DNA of 64,000 bases from Martelella limonii (GCF_013344475.1 NZ_JABUOU010000004.1:147286-211285); one strand, 5' to 3'. Positions 43,428-53,495 are shown, counted from the first letter of the stretch. The notes: a model not told the origin generated them from the sequence alone. Numbers and translations: made by a program.

Positions 43428-44636
43428 ATGAAACATGTTCACTATCGCTGGATCATGGTCGGTGCCGGTGCCGTCATCGGCTGCCTTGCAATCGGCTCCG
43501 TATTCTCGCTTCCGGTCTTTCTGAGACCGATGGGAGAGGCGACGGGCTGGTCAAACACCGGCATTTCCTCCGCCATGACGATCGGCTTTGTGGTCTCGGC
43601 ACTCGCAAGCATGCTCACCGGCACACTCTCCGACCGGATCGGCCCGCGGCCCGTCGTCGTCGCAGGCAGCATCCTCATGGTCGCAGCCCTCCTCCTTGGC
43701 AGCAGAAGCGAGAGCCTTCTCACGTTCCAGCTCACCTTCGGCCTCCTCTCCGGCCTTGCGATCGCCGCGCTGATGGCGCCGATGATGTCCTCGATCGTCG
43801 GCTGGTTCGACACCCACCGATCGCTGGCGGTTTCGCTGGTCTCGGTCGGCTTCGGCGTCGCGCCGATGACGATGTCGCCTTTCGCGGCCTATCTCGTGGA
43901 AGGTCATGACTGGCGCACCGCAATGCAGATCATCGCGCTCGTGGTTGCCATCCTGATGCTGCCGGCAGCGATGCTGATGCGCCGGCCGCCGGCGGAAGAG
44001 GCCGCCATTGCCGACACGATTGCCGCCACGCCCGAAATCACCGTCAGCGAGGCGATCCGCTCGCCGCAATTCATCATCCTCTGCCTCACCAATTTCTTCT
44101 GCTGCGCCACCCATGCCGGTCCGATCTTCCATACCGTCAGCTATGCGGTGACGTGCGGCATACCGCTGATGGCGGCGGTTTCGATCTATTCGATCGAGGG
44201 CCTTGCGGGTCTTGGCGGACGCGTCGTCTTCGGCATTCTCGGCGACCGGCTCGGCGCCAAGCGCGTGCTGGTCGCGGGCCTCCTCGCCCAGGCCTTCGGC
44301 GCGCTCGCCTATGCCTTCGTGCGCGAGCTCGCAGGCTTTTACACCGTCGCGGCGATCTTCGGCTTCATCTATGCCGGGGTGATGCCGCTCTATGCGGTAC
44401 TGGCGCGGGAAAATTTCCCGCAGCGGATGATGGGAACCGTCATCGGCGGCACCGGGCTTGCGGGCGGCCTCGGCATGGCGCTCGGGCCGCTGGCCGGCGG
44501 ACTGATCTATGACAGCTTCGCGACCTATACATGGATGTATGTCGGCGCCTGGGGCATGGGGATCGGAGCAACGCTGATGGCGCTCACCTTCCGCCAGCGC
44601 AGAGCTCAGACGACCCCACTTCCGCAACCGGCATGA
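43428..44636 (+). CDS. MFS transporter (oxalate/formate or monocarboxylate type)
   Basis: A 402-residue carrier with twelve predicted helices. The loop between helices 2 and 3 has GTLSDRIGPRPVVVAGS and the second half has FGILGDRLGAKRVLVAG, the paired MFS motifs. The opening GSVFSLPVFLRPMGEATGWSNTGIS is typical of the oxalate-formate/monocarboxylate-like subfamily. The start at 43428 (MKHVHYRW) has GGGGGA upstream and fits better than an ATG seven codons earlier. The substrate is probably a small organic acid. It stands alone behind a palindromic promoter. Confidence 0.85.
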   Translation: MKHVHYRWIMVGAGAVIGCLAIGSVFSLPVFLRPMGEATGWSNTGISSAMTIGFVVSALASMLTGTLSDRIGPRPVVVAGSILMVAALLLGSRSESLLTFQLTFGLLSGLAIAALMAPMMSSIVGWFDTHRSLAVSLVSVGFGVAPMTMSPFAAYLVEGHDWRTAMQIIALVVAILMLPAAMLMRRPPAEEAAIADTIAATPEITVSEAIRSPQFIILCLTNFFCCATHAGPIFHTVSYAVTCGIPLMAAVSIYSIEGLAGLGGRVVFGILGDRLGAKRVLVAGLLAQAFGALAYAFVRELAGFYTVAAIFGFIYAGVMPLYAVLARENFPQRMMGTVIGGTGLAGGLGMALGPLAGGLIYDSFATYTWMYVGAWGMGIGATLMALTFRQRRAQTTPLPQPA

Positions 44637-44830
44637 CCCGACGCGGCGGCGCTGGGCATTGCCCATCAACCCAGGCGTTTTCCGGTACGCGGAAAGAATC
44701 TGGCTGGTCCGGAGCCGAAAACAGCCGGAAAGTTTCAATATGAGGTGATTTTGCGGTCGTATTGTACCAAAGGCATGTTGCGTGGCCTTGACAACTTCCA
44801 TTAAGGAAGTCGGACGGTTTGGAGGCACGC

Positions 44831-45409
44831 ATGCGACCACTGATAATAATAAGCCGAGCAATCGACAGGCTGAACGAATTCATCGGACACTCGGTGTCCT
44901 GGCTGCTCCTTGTGGCCGTTCTGGTCAGCGCCGGCAATGCGGTGAGCCGCAAGCTGTTTGCGCTCTCTTCGAACGCCATGCTCGAATTACAATGGTATCT
45001 TTACGGCGCGGTGTTCATGCTGGCAGCGGCATATGCGCTGTTGAAGAACGAGCACATCCGCATCGACATCCTGTCCTCGTCATGGTCGAAACGCACCCGT
45101 GACTGGATCGATCTGGTGCTGCACACCATCTTCCTCATCCCGTTTGCGGGCATGATGGTCTATCTGTGCTGGCCGTGGTTCTGGCGCTCCTTCATCACGG
45201 GCGAGCACTCTACCAATGCCGGCGGGCTGATCCTGTGGCCGGCAAAATCCTTCATCCTGATCGGCTTTGCGCTTCTGCTGCTGCAGGCGTTTTCGGAGAT
45301 CATCAAGCGCGCCGCCGTGCTGTCCGGCCATCTCAATGAAGACAAGACGCTTTACACCGAGGCTGGCAATGCCGCCCACATGATGACCGAGGACATGCCG
45401 CATGATTGA
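44831..45409 (+). CDS. TRAP transporter small permease (DctQ type)
   Basis: A 192-residue protein with four hydrophobic helices and the family feature ALLKNEHIRIDILSSSWSKRTRDWIDL, as in DctQ subunits. It pairs with the large permease that starts inside its last codons (eight-base overlap). The ATG at 44831 has GGAGG five bases upstream. A TTGACA at 44788 and the inverted repeat ACTTCC-N5-GGAAGT at 44794-44810 lie in the leader. No DctP binding protein gene is adjacent, so the substrate cannot be read from the context. Confidence 0.88.
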   Translation: MRPLIIISRAIDRLNEFIGHSVSWLLLVAVLVSAGNAVSRKLFALSSNAMLELQWYLYGAVFMLAAAYALLKNEHIRIDILSSSWSKRTRDWIDLVLHTIFLIPFAGMMVYLCWPWFWRSFITGEHSTNAGGLILWPAKSFILIGFALLLLQAFSEIIKRAAVLSGHLNEDKTLYTEAGNAAHMMTEDMPHD

Positions 45410-47177
45410 TCTGGTCGCGCACAACCTCGCCCCCATCATGTTCATTTCCGTGATGGCGATGCTGCTTCTCGGCTATCCGGTCGCCTTCACACTGGCAGCC
45501 GGAGGTCTGATCTTCTTCGTCCTCGGGGTCGAATTTTCAGCGATTTCTCCGGAAATCCACCTGTTCTGGCCGCTGCTGCAATCCCATCCCGACCGCTTCT
45601 TCGGCGGCATCATGTCGAACGAGACGCTGCTTGCGGTGCCATTCTTCACCTTTATGGGCATCATCCTCGAGCGCTCGCGGATGGCGGAAGACCTGCTCGA
45701 TACGATCGGCCAGCTTTTCGGTCCGATACGAGGGGGCGTCGCCTATGCGGTCGTGCTCGTGGGCGCGCTACTGGGGGCCACCACCGGCGTGGTCGCTGCC
45801 TCCGTCATGGCGATGGGCCTGATCTCGCTGCCGGTCATGCTGCGCTACAGCTATGACCGCTCCTTTGCCACCGGCACCATTGCGGCGTCCGGAACGCTTG
45901 CCCAGATCGTGCCGCCGTCGCTGGTGCTGATCGTGATGGCCGATCAGCTCGGCCGCTCCGTCGGCGACATGTATGTCGGCGCGCTCTACCCGTCGCTGCT
46001 GGTGATCGCGGCCTACTGCCTCTACGTGTTCGTGACCACGCTCATCCGGCCGAAGGCCGCACCTGCCATGCCTGTGGAAGCCCGCACGCTCGGCAATGGC
46101 GTCACCTCGCTTCTGGTGATGATCGCGGTCGCGGTCGCGCTTTACTATCTCGGCTACCACGTGCTGTTCACTGGCCTCGACGAGGCATGGCGGCTGGTGG
46201 CGGCTCTGTTCTTCGGCGTGATGGTGATCTATCTGGCGGCGATCGCCAATGACCGCTTCAACCTCAACATCCTGTCGCGGCTTTCCCAGCAGGTCATCAT
46301 CGTGCTGGTGCCGCCGCTGGCGCTGATCTTCCTGGTGCTCGGCACCATCTTCCTCGGCATTGCCACGCCGACGGAAGGCGGCGCCATGGGTGCGACCGGC
46401 GCGCTGGCGCTCGCGATCGCCAAGGGCAGGCTCGACTTTTCGGCCCTGAAGGCGGCGCTCGACAGCACCACCAAGCTTTCGGCCTTCGTGATGATGATCC
46501 TGATGGGCGCCCGCGTCTTCAGCCTGACTTTCTACGGCATCAACGGCAATGTCTGGATCGAGGAGCTGCTGACCGGCCTGCCGGGCGGCGAATACGGCTT
46601 CCTGATCGTGGTCACGATCATCGTCTTCATTCTTGGCTGCTTCCTCGATTTCTTCGAGATCGCCTTCATCATGGTGCCGCTCCTGGTGGCGCCGGCACAG
46701 GCGCTGGGCATCGACCTGATCTGGTTCGGCATCATCCTCGGCCTCAACCTGCAGACATCGTTCCTGACCCCGCCCTTCGGCTTCTCGCTGTTCTATCTGC
46801 GCTCGGTCACGCCGGCCGAGGAGTGGCGCGACAAGGTTACCGGCAAGATGATGCGCGGCGTCAGAACGCTCGATATCTACAAGGGTATCGTGCCCTTCAT
46901 CATCATCCAGTTGCTGGCGATCACCGCCGTCATCGCCTTCCCGAAGCTCGTCACCCACTACAAGGACGAGGTCGTGCGCGTGGATCCGAGCACGGTCACG
47001 ATCGACATGCCGTCCTTCGGCGGTGAAGACAGCGGGTTCGGCTTTGACAGCGGCTTCGGCGGCGAAGGCAATGATGCGTTCGGCCTGCCCGATTTCGGCA
47101 GCGGCGACCAGCCCGCAGAAGGCGGCTCGGACGATGGCTTCAACCTCGACAGCCCGCCGGATCTGAACTTCAACTGA
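45402..47177 (+). CDS. TRAP transporter large permease (DctM) with Gly/Asp/Phe-rich tail
   Basis: A 591-residue DctM-type permease with about twelve to thirteen helices. It includes LLAVPFFTFMGIILERSRMAEDLL, GATTGVVAASVMAMGLISLPVMLRYSYD, the conserved PTEGGAMGA loop and FLTPPFGFSLFYLR. It imports an organic acid or similar solute using a sodium or proton gradient. Residues about 535-591 form an unusual soluble tail rich in Gly, Asp, Phe and Ser (for example GFGFDSGFGGEGND) after the last helix. Usual DctM proteins end near residue 430, so both length and tail are notable. A strong terminator follows. Confidence 0.9.
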   Translation: MIDLVAHNLAPIMFISVMAMLLLGYPVAFTLAAGGLIFFVLGVEFSAISPEIHLFWPLLQSHPDRFFGGIMSNETLLAVPFFTFMGIILERSRMAEDLLDTIGQLFGPIRGGVAYAVVLVGALLGATTGVVAASVMAMGLISLPVMLRYSYDRSFATGTIAASGTLAQIVPPSLVLIVMADQLGRSVGDMYVGALYPSLLVIAAYCLYVFVTTLIRPKAAPAMPVEARTLGNGVTSLLVMIAVAVALYYLGYHVLFTGLDEAWRLVAALFFGVMVIYLAAIANDRFNLNILSRLSQQVIIVLVPPLALIFLVLGTIFLGIATPTEGGAMGATGALALAIAKGRLDFSALKAALDSTTKLSAFVMMILMGARVFSLTFYGINGNVWIEELLTGLPGGEYGFLIVVTIIVFILGCFLDFFEIAFIMVPLLVAPAQALGIDLIWFGIILGLNLQTSFLTPPFGFSLFYLRSVTPAEEWRDKVTGKMMRGVRTLDIYKGIVPFIIIQLLAITAVIAFPKLVTHYKDEVVRVDPSTVTIDMPSFGGEDSGFGFDSGFGGEGNDAFGLPDFGSGDQPAEGGSDDGFNLDSPPDLNFN

Positions 47178-47186
47178 CGAAAAACG

Positions 47187-47210
47187 GAAGCCCGGCCAAT
47201 GCCGGGCTTC
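47187..47210. terminator. Rho-independent terminator after the TRAP permeases
   Basis: GAAGCCCGGC / GCCGGGCTTC is a perfect 10-bp stem with loop CAAT, ten bases past the DctM stop codon. It is followed by TGCATTT. On the other strand, CGTTTTTCG follows, so it may also act on the convergent hydrolase operon. Confidence 0.75.
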
Positions 47211-47260
47211 TGCATTTCTGCTCCCTCGGAACGTGTTGCGCGCCGGAACAGCCGCGCCGT

Positions 47261-48073
47261 TCAGCTTTTCCGGATCAGGCGATCCAGGCTGCGCCCGGCA
47301 TCCGACGTCGCGATCCCGAGATCGCGCACGCTGTCCATGTGGTTGCGGCCCGTGACATTGGCGCGGGTCACGACAAGCCCCTGGCTTGCAAGGTGATCGC
47401 GAAACTGATCGGCCTGCGCATGAAACGGCGGGGTCTCTTCGCTGCCGACCAGAATATCGACCTGCGTCTGCGGATTATGGGGACGGGTCATCGGCGAAAA
47501 CTGCGCAACCTCCTCATCGGTAAAACCGATTTCGTCCATGAGGAACGATGTCTGCAGCGGCTTCAACGCATAAAGGCCGCCGAGAAGCAGCGCCGCCTTG
47601 ACGCCTGAGCCTTGCGTTTCGAACAGAAAGCTCGCGAGGTGCGCCCCGGCGGAGTGGCCGCTGACGGTCAGCCGGGCCGGATCTCCCCCGAAATGGCCGA
47701 TCCTTTCGCGCACCCAGGCTTTGGCGCGCTGCATCTGATCGACAATCGTCGCCATCCTGACGCCCGGCATCAGCGCATAATCGACGATCACGGCAATGGC
47801 ACCGGCCGAACAGATCGTATCGGCGACATAGGAATAGTCGTCCTTCGAAAACATCCGCCAGTAGCCGCCATGGATGAAGATATGCACCGGCGCGCCGGGC
47901 GCGGGATTGGCAGGCCAGAACAGATCGAGCGTTTCGCCCTGCCCCGTGCCATAGGCGACGCCACCGCTCATGCGCAGGCGCCGGCGCGTCTCGGCGCTGC
48001 GCTCGCGGATTTCGGCCACGATGTCATCAAATGCCGCGACGTGGTCGCGGATGCGGAACGGATCACTTGCCAA
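47261..48073 (-). CDS. Alpha/beta hydrolase (kynurenine-formamidase-like)
   Basis: A 270-residue cytosolic alpha/beta hydrolase. It has the oxyanion motif HGGYW (68-72), the nucleophile elbow GHSAG with Ser141 and a late histidine in GRNHMDS. The HGGYW form is typical of arylformamidase-like and HSL-type esterases. It is last in a minus-strand operon with a semialdehyde dehydrogenase (11-base gap) and an iron alcohol dehydrogenase. In that setting it may open a lactone or split an ester to give a hydroxy acid, rather than act on formylkynurenine. No other kynurenine genes are near. Confidence 0.78.
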   Translation of the reverse strand: MASDPFRIRDHVAAFDDIVAEIRERSAETRRRLRMSGGVAYGTGQGETLDLFWPANPAPGAPVHIFIHGGYWRMFSKDDYSYVADTICSAGAIAVIVDYALMPGVRMATIVDQMQRAKAWVRERIGHFGGDPARLTVSGHSAGAHLASFLFETQGSGVKAALLLGGLYALKPLQTSFLMDEIGFTDEEVAQFSPMTRPHNPQTQVDILVGSEETPPFHAQADQFRDHLASQGLVVTRANVTGRNHMDSVRDLGIATSDAGRSLDRLIRKS

Positions 48074-48084
48074 GACTGCCTCCC

Positions 48085-49557
48085 TCAGATCGAGGCGGCA
48101 ATGTATTTGGCTTCCATGTACTCGGCAATCCCGTGATGCTGTCCGCCTTCGCGTCCGAGCCCGCTCTGCTTGACGCCACCGAAGGGGGCGGCCGGATCGG
48201 AAACAAGTCCGCGATTGAGCGCGATCATGCCGGCCTCGATCCCGCCCGCGACCCGAAGGCCCCGACCGATATCCCGGGTGAAGACATAGGCCGCAAGCCC
48301 GTATTCGGTGTCATTTGCGCGCTCGATCGCCTCTTCTTCCGTCTCGAACCGGTAAAGCGGCGCGACGGGCCCGAAGATTTCCTCGCGCACCATTTCGCTG
48401 TCGTCCGGCACATCCGTGATGACGGTGGGCGGATAGAAGAAGCCGGTCCCCTCTCCCTTCTTGCCGCCACAGGTGATCTTCGCCCCGCGACCGACGGCGT
48501 CGGAAACCAGCCGGTCGATCTTCTCGACAGCCTTGCGGGTGATCATCGGCCCGCATTCGGTGGCCTCGTCCACGCCCTCGCCGACCTTCAGCGCCGCCAT
48601 CCGCTTTGCAAGCCCTTCGGCAAAGGCGTCATGAATGCCGGACTGGACATAGATGCGGTTTGCAGCCGTGCAGGCTTCGCCCGCATTGCGCATCTTCGCA
48701 ACCATCACGCCGTCGAGCGCCAACTCCAGATCGGCGTCGTCGAACACCACGAAGGGGGCGTTGCCGCCCAGTTCCATCGAACACGAGATCACATTCTTGC
48801 CGGCTTCCGACAGCAGCGCCCTGCCAACGCCGGTCGAGCCGGTGAAGGACAGCTTGCGCACCCTCGGATCGGCGAGCATGGCATTGGTGACCGGCCCGGG
48901 CGTCGATGTGGTCAGCACGTTGACGACGCCTGGCGGCACGCCCGCCTCCGCGAAGAGATCGGCAAGCGCATAGGCCGTGAGCGGGGTTTCCGTGGCGGGC
49001 TTCAGGATCACCGTGCAGCCGGCGGCCAGCGCCGGCGCGATCTTGCGCGTTGCCATGGCGGCGGGAAAGTTCCACGGCGTGATCAGCACCGCGATCCCCA
49101 TCGGCTGATAATCGACGATGATCCTGTTTGCGCCGGAAGGGGCAAGACCGTACTCGCCGGAAATGCGCACCGCCTCCTCGGCATTCCAGCGGAAGAATTC
49201 GGCGGCATAGGCAACCTCGCCGCGCGCATCGCGCAGCGCCTTGCCGTTTTCGTGGGAGATCAGCCGGGCCAGCATGTCGGCACGCGCGATCATCAACTCG
49301 AAGCAGCGGCGCAGGATTTCCGAGCGCTGGCGGGGCGGCGTCTGCCGCCAGCCCCGTGCTGCGGCGGCTGCGGCATCGACGGCCGCTGCAGCATCTTCAA
49401 GCCCGGCATCGGCGACGGCTGCAAGCACCGCCTCGCTCGAAGGATCGGTGACGTTGATGGTCTTTCCGCTCTTTGCGGCACGCCAATCGCCGCCAATATA
49501 AAGGCCCTTGGCAAAGGCCGGAAAATCGAGCGCCGGGGTTTTCTGCGGTGCGTTCAT
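48085..49557 (-). CDS. NAD(P)-dependent succinate-semialdehyde dehydrogenase-like
   Basis: A 490-residue aldehyde dehydrogenase. It has [27 protein letters not shown] (cofactor loop), [12 protein letters not shown], the catalytic Glu in [11 protein letters not shown] and the catalytic Cys in [11 protein letters not shown]. It ends [15 protein letters not shown]. It is close to GabD, which oxidises succinate semialdehyde to succinate. The ATG at 49555-49557 is chosen from its AGGA site and the family N-terminus. Placement between an iron alcohol dehydrogenase and a hydrolase suggests a three-step route from a hydroxy-acid precursor into the TCA cycle. Confidence 0.88.
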   Translation of the reverse strand: MNAPQKTPALDFPAFAKGLYIGGDWRAAKSGKTINVTDPSSEAVLAAVADAGLEDAAAAVDAAAAAARGWRQTPPRQRSEILRRCFELMIARADMLARLISHENGKALRDARGEVAYAAEFFRWNAEEAVRISGEYGLAPSGANRIIVDYQPMGIAVLITPWNFPAAMATRKIAPALAAGCTVILKPATETPLTAYALADLFAEAGVPPGVVNVLTTSTPGPVTNAMLADPRVRKLSFTGSTGVGRALLSEAGKNVISCSMELGGNAPFVVFDDADLELALDGVMVAKMRNAGEACTAANRIYVQSGIHDAFAEGLAKRMAALKVGEGVDEATECGPMITRKAVEKIDRLVSDAVGRGAKITCGGKKGEGTGFFYPPTVITDVPDDSEMVREEIFGPVAPLYRFETEEEAIERANDTEYGLAAYVFTRDIGRGLRVAGGIEAGMIALNRGLVSDPAAPFGGVKQSGLGREGGQHHGIAEYMEAKYIAASI

Positions 49558-49609
49558 GAAAGATATCCTGCTTGTCTCAAACGAAATTCGAAGCCCGGTT
49601 AACACGCGT

Positions 49610-50836
49610 TCACTGGGCGGCTGCGGAAAGGTCGCCATCAAACGCCGCCCGGATCAGACGCTTCATCGCGGACAGATCGAACGGGCGGGGATTGTTCTTG
49701 ATCAGGCGGTCGATGCCGAGCGCCTGTTCGGCGGTCCAGTCGATACGCTCTTCGGGCAGGCCAAGCGCTGCGAGCGTTCTCGTGATGCCGATCGCGGCAA
49801 ACAGCCGTGCGACCTCCTCGATCGTCGCTTCCGCCAGGACTTCCTTGCTGCGCCCCGCGGGCACCAGACCCAACGCCTCGCCGACATCGGCGATCTCCGC
49901 GCTTGCTGCCTTGCGGTTATAGTTCAGGACATAGGGCAACATGGTCGCAACCCCGAGACCGTGGGCGGTATGGGTGAGCGCGCCTGCAGGATACTGGATC
50001 GCATGGGCCGCAGCCGTGCCGGCCGTGCCGAAGGCCGCGCCTGCGGCAAGCGCCCCCATCATCACATCGGCCCGCGCCGCCTCGTCGCTCCCATCCGCGC
50101 AGGCCCGCTCCAGGCTGCGGCCGATAAGGCGGATGGCGTAAAGCGCCAGTTGATCGCTGAGGTCGCTCTTGCCGATGAACACATGGTTCTGCGCAAGCTC
50201 TGCGCTGCCCTCGCGCCGGACGGCGGTATAAGCCTCGATCGCATGAGTCAGCGCATCCGCGCCGGCAATCGCCGTCAGGCCCGCCGGGCATGTGAGCGTC
50301 AGGTCGGGATCGCAGATCGCCGCCGCCGCAATCAGATGCGGGCTTGATATTCCCACCTTCAGCGTCCGGTCCGGATCGGAAATCACGGCGACAGGCGTCA
50401 CCTCGGAGCCCGTTCCCGCCGTGGTCGGAACGGCGATCACCGGCAGAACCGGCCCCGGCACCTTGAATTCTCCGTAGTAGTCAGAAAGCGCGCCGCCGTG
50501 GCTGATCAGAAGCGCCGCGCATTTTGCCATATCGAGACAGCTTCCGCCGCCGATGCCGATCACCATGTCTGGCGCGAAATCGCCGATCTCCGAAACGCAG
50601 GCGCCAACGCTGTCGCGCGGCACGTCCGGCGCCACGCGATCGTGAACGTGAAGCGCAATCCCGGCGGCCGCAAGCGATGACCGGATCTCGGCAAAGATCT
50701 CCGTGCCGGCAAATCGCTCGTCGGTGCAGATCAGGGCGCGCTTGCCGTGCTTTTGCGCAACCCTTGCCAGCGCATGGCGCTGGCCCTTGCCGAACAGGAT
50801 TTCGCCGGGAAGCCTCAGGGCGGCAAAGAGTGTCAT
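49610..50836 (-). CDS. Iron-containing (type III) alcohol dehydrogenase
   Basis: A 408-residue enzyme of the Fe-ADH family. The NAD-binding glycine motif is GIGGGSCLDMAKC, with PTTAGTGSEVTPVAV after it. The metal ligands lie in GADALTHAIEAY and LTHTAHGLGVATMLPYVL. Some relatives oxidise 4-hydroxybutyrate to succinate semialdehyde, which fits the dehydrogenase gene 52 bases downstream. It is first in the minus-strand operon, divergent from a GntR regulator. The substrate is not proven; other short hydroxy acids or alcohols are possible. Confidence 0.88.
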   Translation of the reverse strand: MTLFAALRLPGEILFGKGQRHALARVAQKHGKRALICTDERFAGTEIFAEIRSSLAAAGIALHVHDRVAPDVPRDSVGACVSEIGDFAPDMVIGIGGGSCLDMAKCAALLISHGGALSDYYGEFKVPGPVLPVIAVPTTAGTGSEVTPVAVISDPDRTLKVGISSPHLIAAAAICDPDLTLTCPAGLTAIAGADALTHAIEAYTAVRREGSAELAQNHVFIGKSDLSDQLALYAIRLIGRSLERACADGSDEAARADVMMGALAAGAAFGTAGTAAAHAIQYPAGALTHTAHGLGVATMLPYVLNYNRKAASAEIADVGEALGLVPAGRSKEVLAEATIEEVARLFAAIGITRTLAALGLPEERIDWTAEQALGIDRLIKNNPRPFDLSAMKRLIRAAFDGDLSAAAQ

Positions 50837-51219
50837 TGCGGTTGTCCTTGATCATCGGATGTTTGCGGAAGTCGGCCGGCTGGGGCCGCGCGTGCTGAAG
50901 CGACCGGGTGGCGGTGCGGTCCGGAAAGACGTGACCGGGCGACCCGGCGGCGGGCTCTCTTGAGGCAGGCAATCGAAGAGCGTGCGCCATCCGCACCGGC
51001 CTCCAAACCATGCGTTTCCGCCGCCGCTTTGGAAAACGCGCACCGTCTCCCGCCGGCAGGCCGACAGCGCCGTGCCGGACGGCGATCGAGCCCGCCCGCC
51101 TGTTTGTCAAAAACCCTCACGACCCCCCCCAGATAAAATCGTATAGGATATCGTATTGCATTTGCCAGAGCATCGTGCTAGCGGTGAAAACTGTCAAGAG
51201 GCAAAACAGCAGGCGAGAA
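50837..51219. promoter_or_regulatory. Divergent control region with ATCGTAT repeats
   Basis: A 383-base gap between the alcohol dehydrogenase and GntR genes. Near the GntR side it has a run of eight C (51123-51130), then ATCGTAT-N5-ATCGTAT at 51138-51156, two direct copies 12 bases apart, inside an AT-rich block that differs from the GC-rich rest. These repeats are the best candidate sites for the adjacent regulator. The short open frames in the gap have no visible homology or good start sites and are not called. Confidence 0.45.
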
Positions 51220-51909
51220 ATGATTTCGGGCAGAGCGACGGACAGCGGCGGCAGCACTCAGATCCAGCGGGCGAACAGCCTGGCGGAGGATGTGTATGAG
51301 GCGATCTTCAACCAGCTGATGGCCTTGAAGATCGCGCCGGATGCGCGGATCACGGTGGATACGCTGGTGAAGGAATTCAACGTGTCGCACACCCCGATCC
51401 GCGAGGCGCTGGGCCGGCTCGAGGGTGAAGGCCTGGTGGTCAAGCAGCACCTTGTCGGCTACCGCGCCGCGCCGCAGATCACCCGCCGCCGCTTCGACGA
51501 ACTCTACGAATTGCGCCTGCTTCTGGAGCCGCATGCGGCCGCGCGGGCAGCCATCAACATGGATGACGAGAAACTTTCGGTTCTGCACGAGGCCGCCGGC
51601 GTCATGGCCGCGAAGGACGGCCGCGACGAACGCCGCAACTACTCCGCCTTCGCCCGCCAGGACGCCGTCTTTCACGATTGCATCATCGCATTTTCCGGCA
51701 ATGAGCTGATCCGCGAGACGCTCGCCCACCAGCACACCCACTTCCATATCTTCCGTCTGATGTTCCATTGGCGCGTCACCGAGGAGGCTCTGGATGAACA
51801 CCAGGCCCTGCTCGACGCCTTCGCCGCCAGGGATGGAAACGCGGCGGAAGCTGCGATGCGCACGCATATAGAGCACTCACGCGACCGGCTGCTGCCGGCG
51901 TTCGAATAG
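51220..51909 (+). CDS. GntR-family regulator, FCD subfamily
   Basis: A 229-residue regulator. The winged helix is AEDVYEAIFNQLMALKIAPDARITVDTLVKEFNVSHTPIREALGRLEGEGLV. The all-helical FCD sensor domain includes FDELYELRLLLEPHAAARAA, DAVFHDCIIAFSGNELI and DEHQALLDAFAARDGNAAEAAMRTHIEHS; the His/Asp positions usually bind a metal and a carboxylate ligand. The start at 51220 gives the normal family length. It precedes the ABC transporter genes by 47 bases and is divergent from the dehydrogenase operon, so it probably controls both. Confidence 0.88.
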   Translation: MISGRATDSGGSTQIQRANSLAEDVYEAIFNQLMALKIAPDARITVDTLVKEFNVSHTPIREALGRLEGEGLVVKQHLVGYRAAPQITRRRFDELYELRLLLEPHAAARAAINMDDEKLSVLHEAAGVMAAKDGRDERRNYSAFARQDAVFHDCIIAFSGNELIRETLAHQHTHFHIFRLMFHWRVTEEALDEHQALLDAFAARDGNAAEAAMRTHIEHSRDRLLPAFE

Positions 51910-51956
51910 GCTCGCAGATGACCGCGCTCAGACCGGAAAGGTTTACGGGAGGACCG

Positions 51957-53495
51957 ATGCCTGAGCTTGAGGCCAAAGCGCCATTCTTCAGGGTCGAACA
52001 GCTCTGCAAGAGCTTCGGCCCGGTGACGGTGCTGACCGATATCGACCTCGATATCGCCGCCGGCGAAATCCACGCCATCATCGGCGAGAACGGCGCAGGC
52101 AAATCCACGCTGATGAAGGTCCTGTCCGGCTATGCCGCGCCGAGTGCGGGACGGCTGACGATTGATGGGGCGGATGTCCACTTCACCCACCCGCATCAGG
52201 CGCAGGATGCCGGCATTGTGCTGGTGCATCAGGAAATATTGCTCGCCGAGGCGCTGACCGTTGCCGAAAACCTCTATCTGGGGCGCGAACTGACGAAGAA
52301 CGGCCTCGTCGACGACCGCACCATGCGGCGCGTTGCCGAAGACAAGCTTGCCGAACTCGGCACCTCGATCTCGCCCAGGGCGCTGGTGCGCGACATATCC
52401 CTGGCCGACCGCCAACTGGTGCAGATCGCGCGCGCGCTTCTCGATGACCACCGGGTGGTGATCTTCGACGAACCGACGGCAGTACTGACCAATGAGGAAG
52501 TCGATCGCCTGTTCGACATCATCTTCGCGCTGAAGGCGCGCGGCGTTGCCGTTCTCTACATCTCCCATCGACTGGAGGAGGTACAGAAGCTTGCGGACAA
52601 GGTCACGGTGCTGCGTGACGGCCTCAAGGTCGGCACCTATCCCGGCCACACGCTGAGCCAGATGGACATGGCGCGGCTGATGGTGGGGCGCGAACTCTCG
52701 CAGCTCTACCCGGAAAAGAAGCCGGTCGGCAAATCCGACACGCCGCTGCTGTCTGTGAAGAACGCCAGGGTCCCGGGCTTCGTCAAGGATGTTTCCTTCA
52801 GTGTCAGGCGCGGTGAAATCCTCGGCTTTGCCGGTATGATCGGCGCCGGCCGAACGGAGCTGTTCGAGGGGCTGACGGGACTTCGAAACGGTTCGGGCAC
52901 AATCGAACTCGACGGCAAACCGCTTGAGATCGGCTCGCCGCGCGAGGCGATCGATGCAGGAATCGGCTATCTGACCGAAGACCGCAAGGGCAAGGGCCTG
53001 CTGCTGCAGGAACGGCTTGCGCCAAACCTGACGCTCTCCGCAATCGGGAAGTTCCATCCCGGCATGGTGATGAAAGGCCGTCGCGAAACCGAAGCCCTGG
53101 ATGAAGCCGTCGAGGAATACGACATCCGCCTCAAAAGCCTGCGCGCCAGGGCCGGACAGCTTTCCGGCGGCAATCAGCAGAAACTGCTTCTGGCGAAGGT
53201 GCTGCTGACGGAACCGTCCGTGGTGATCATCGACGAGCCGACGCGCGGCATCGACATCGCCAACAAGGCGCAGATCTACGCCTTCATTCAGGATCTGGTC
53301 CAGGCCGGCAAGGCCTGCATCGTCATCTCATCGGAAATGCAGGAGCTGATCGGCATCTGCGACCGCATTCTGGTCATGCGTGAGGGCCGTCTGAACGGCG
53401 AACTCACGGGCGAGGACATGACCGAGCACAATATCGCGCTTCTGGCGACCACGGATTCCGCCACCGAAGCCGCGCATCTGGGAGGAAAAAAATGA
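51957..53495 (+). CDS. Ribose-type sugar ABC transporter ATPase (RbsA-like)
   Basis: A 512-residue protein with two fused ABC domains. The first has Walker A GENGAGKST and Walker B VVIFDEPTAVL. The second has a degenerate Walker A region (GFAGMIGAGRTEL), a complete signature LSGGNQQK and VVIIDEPTRGID, which is normal for this class. It powers import with the permease and binding protein that follow. The ATG at 51957 (MPELEAK) has GGGAGG upstream; an ATG 13 codons earlier is less likely. It overlaps the permease gene by four bases. Confidence 0.92.
   Translation: MPELEAKAPFFRVEQLCKSFGPVTVLTDIDLDIAAGEIHAIIGENGAGKSTLMKVLSGYAAPSAGRLTIDGADVHFTHPHQAQDAGIVLVHQEILLAEALTVAENLYLGRELTKNGLVDDRTMRRVAEDKLAELGTSISPRALVRDISLADRQLVQIARALLDDHRVVIFDEPTAVLTNEEVDRLFDIIFALKARGVAVLYISHRLEEVQKLADKVTVLRDGLKVGTYPGHTLSQMDMARLMVGRELSQLYPEKKPVGKSDTPLLSVKNARVPGFVKDVSFSVRRGEILGFAGMIGAGRTELFEGLTGLRNGSGTIELDGKPLEIGSPREAIDAGIGYLTEDRKGKGLLLQERLAPNLTLSAIGKFHPGMVMKGRRETEALDEAVEEYDIRLKSLRARAGQLSGGNQQKLLLAKVLLTEPSVVIIDEPTRGIDIANKAQIYAFIQDLVQAGKACIVISSEMQELIGICDRILVMREGRLNGELTGEDMTEHNIALLATTDSATEAAHLGGKK

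Noticed and set aside
50833-51120. A 95-codon minus-strand frame upstream of the iron alcohol dehydrogenase
   Set aside because: It overlaps the dehydrogenase start, is Arg/Ala/Gly-rich without motifs, and lies in a control region.
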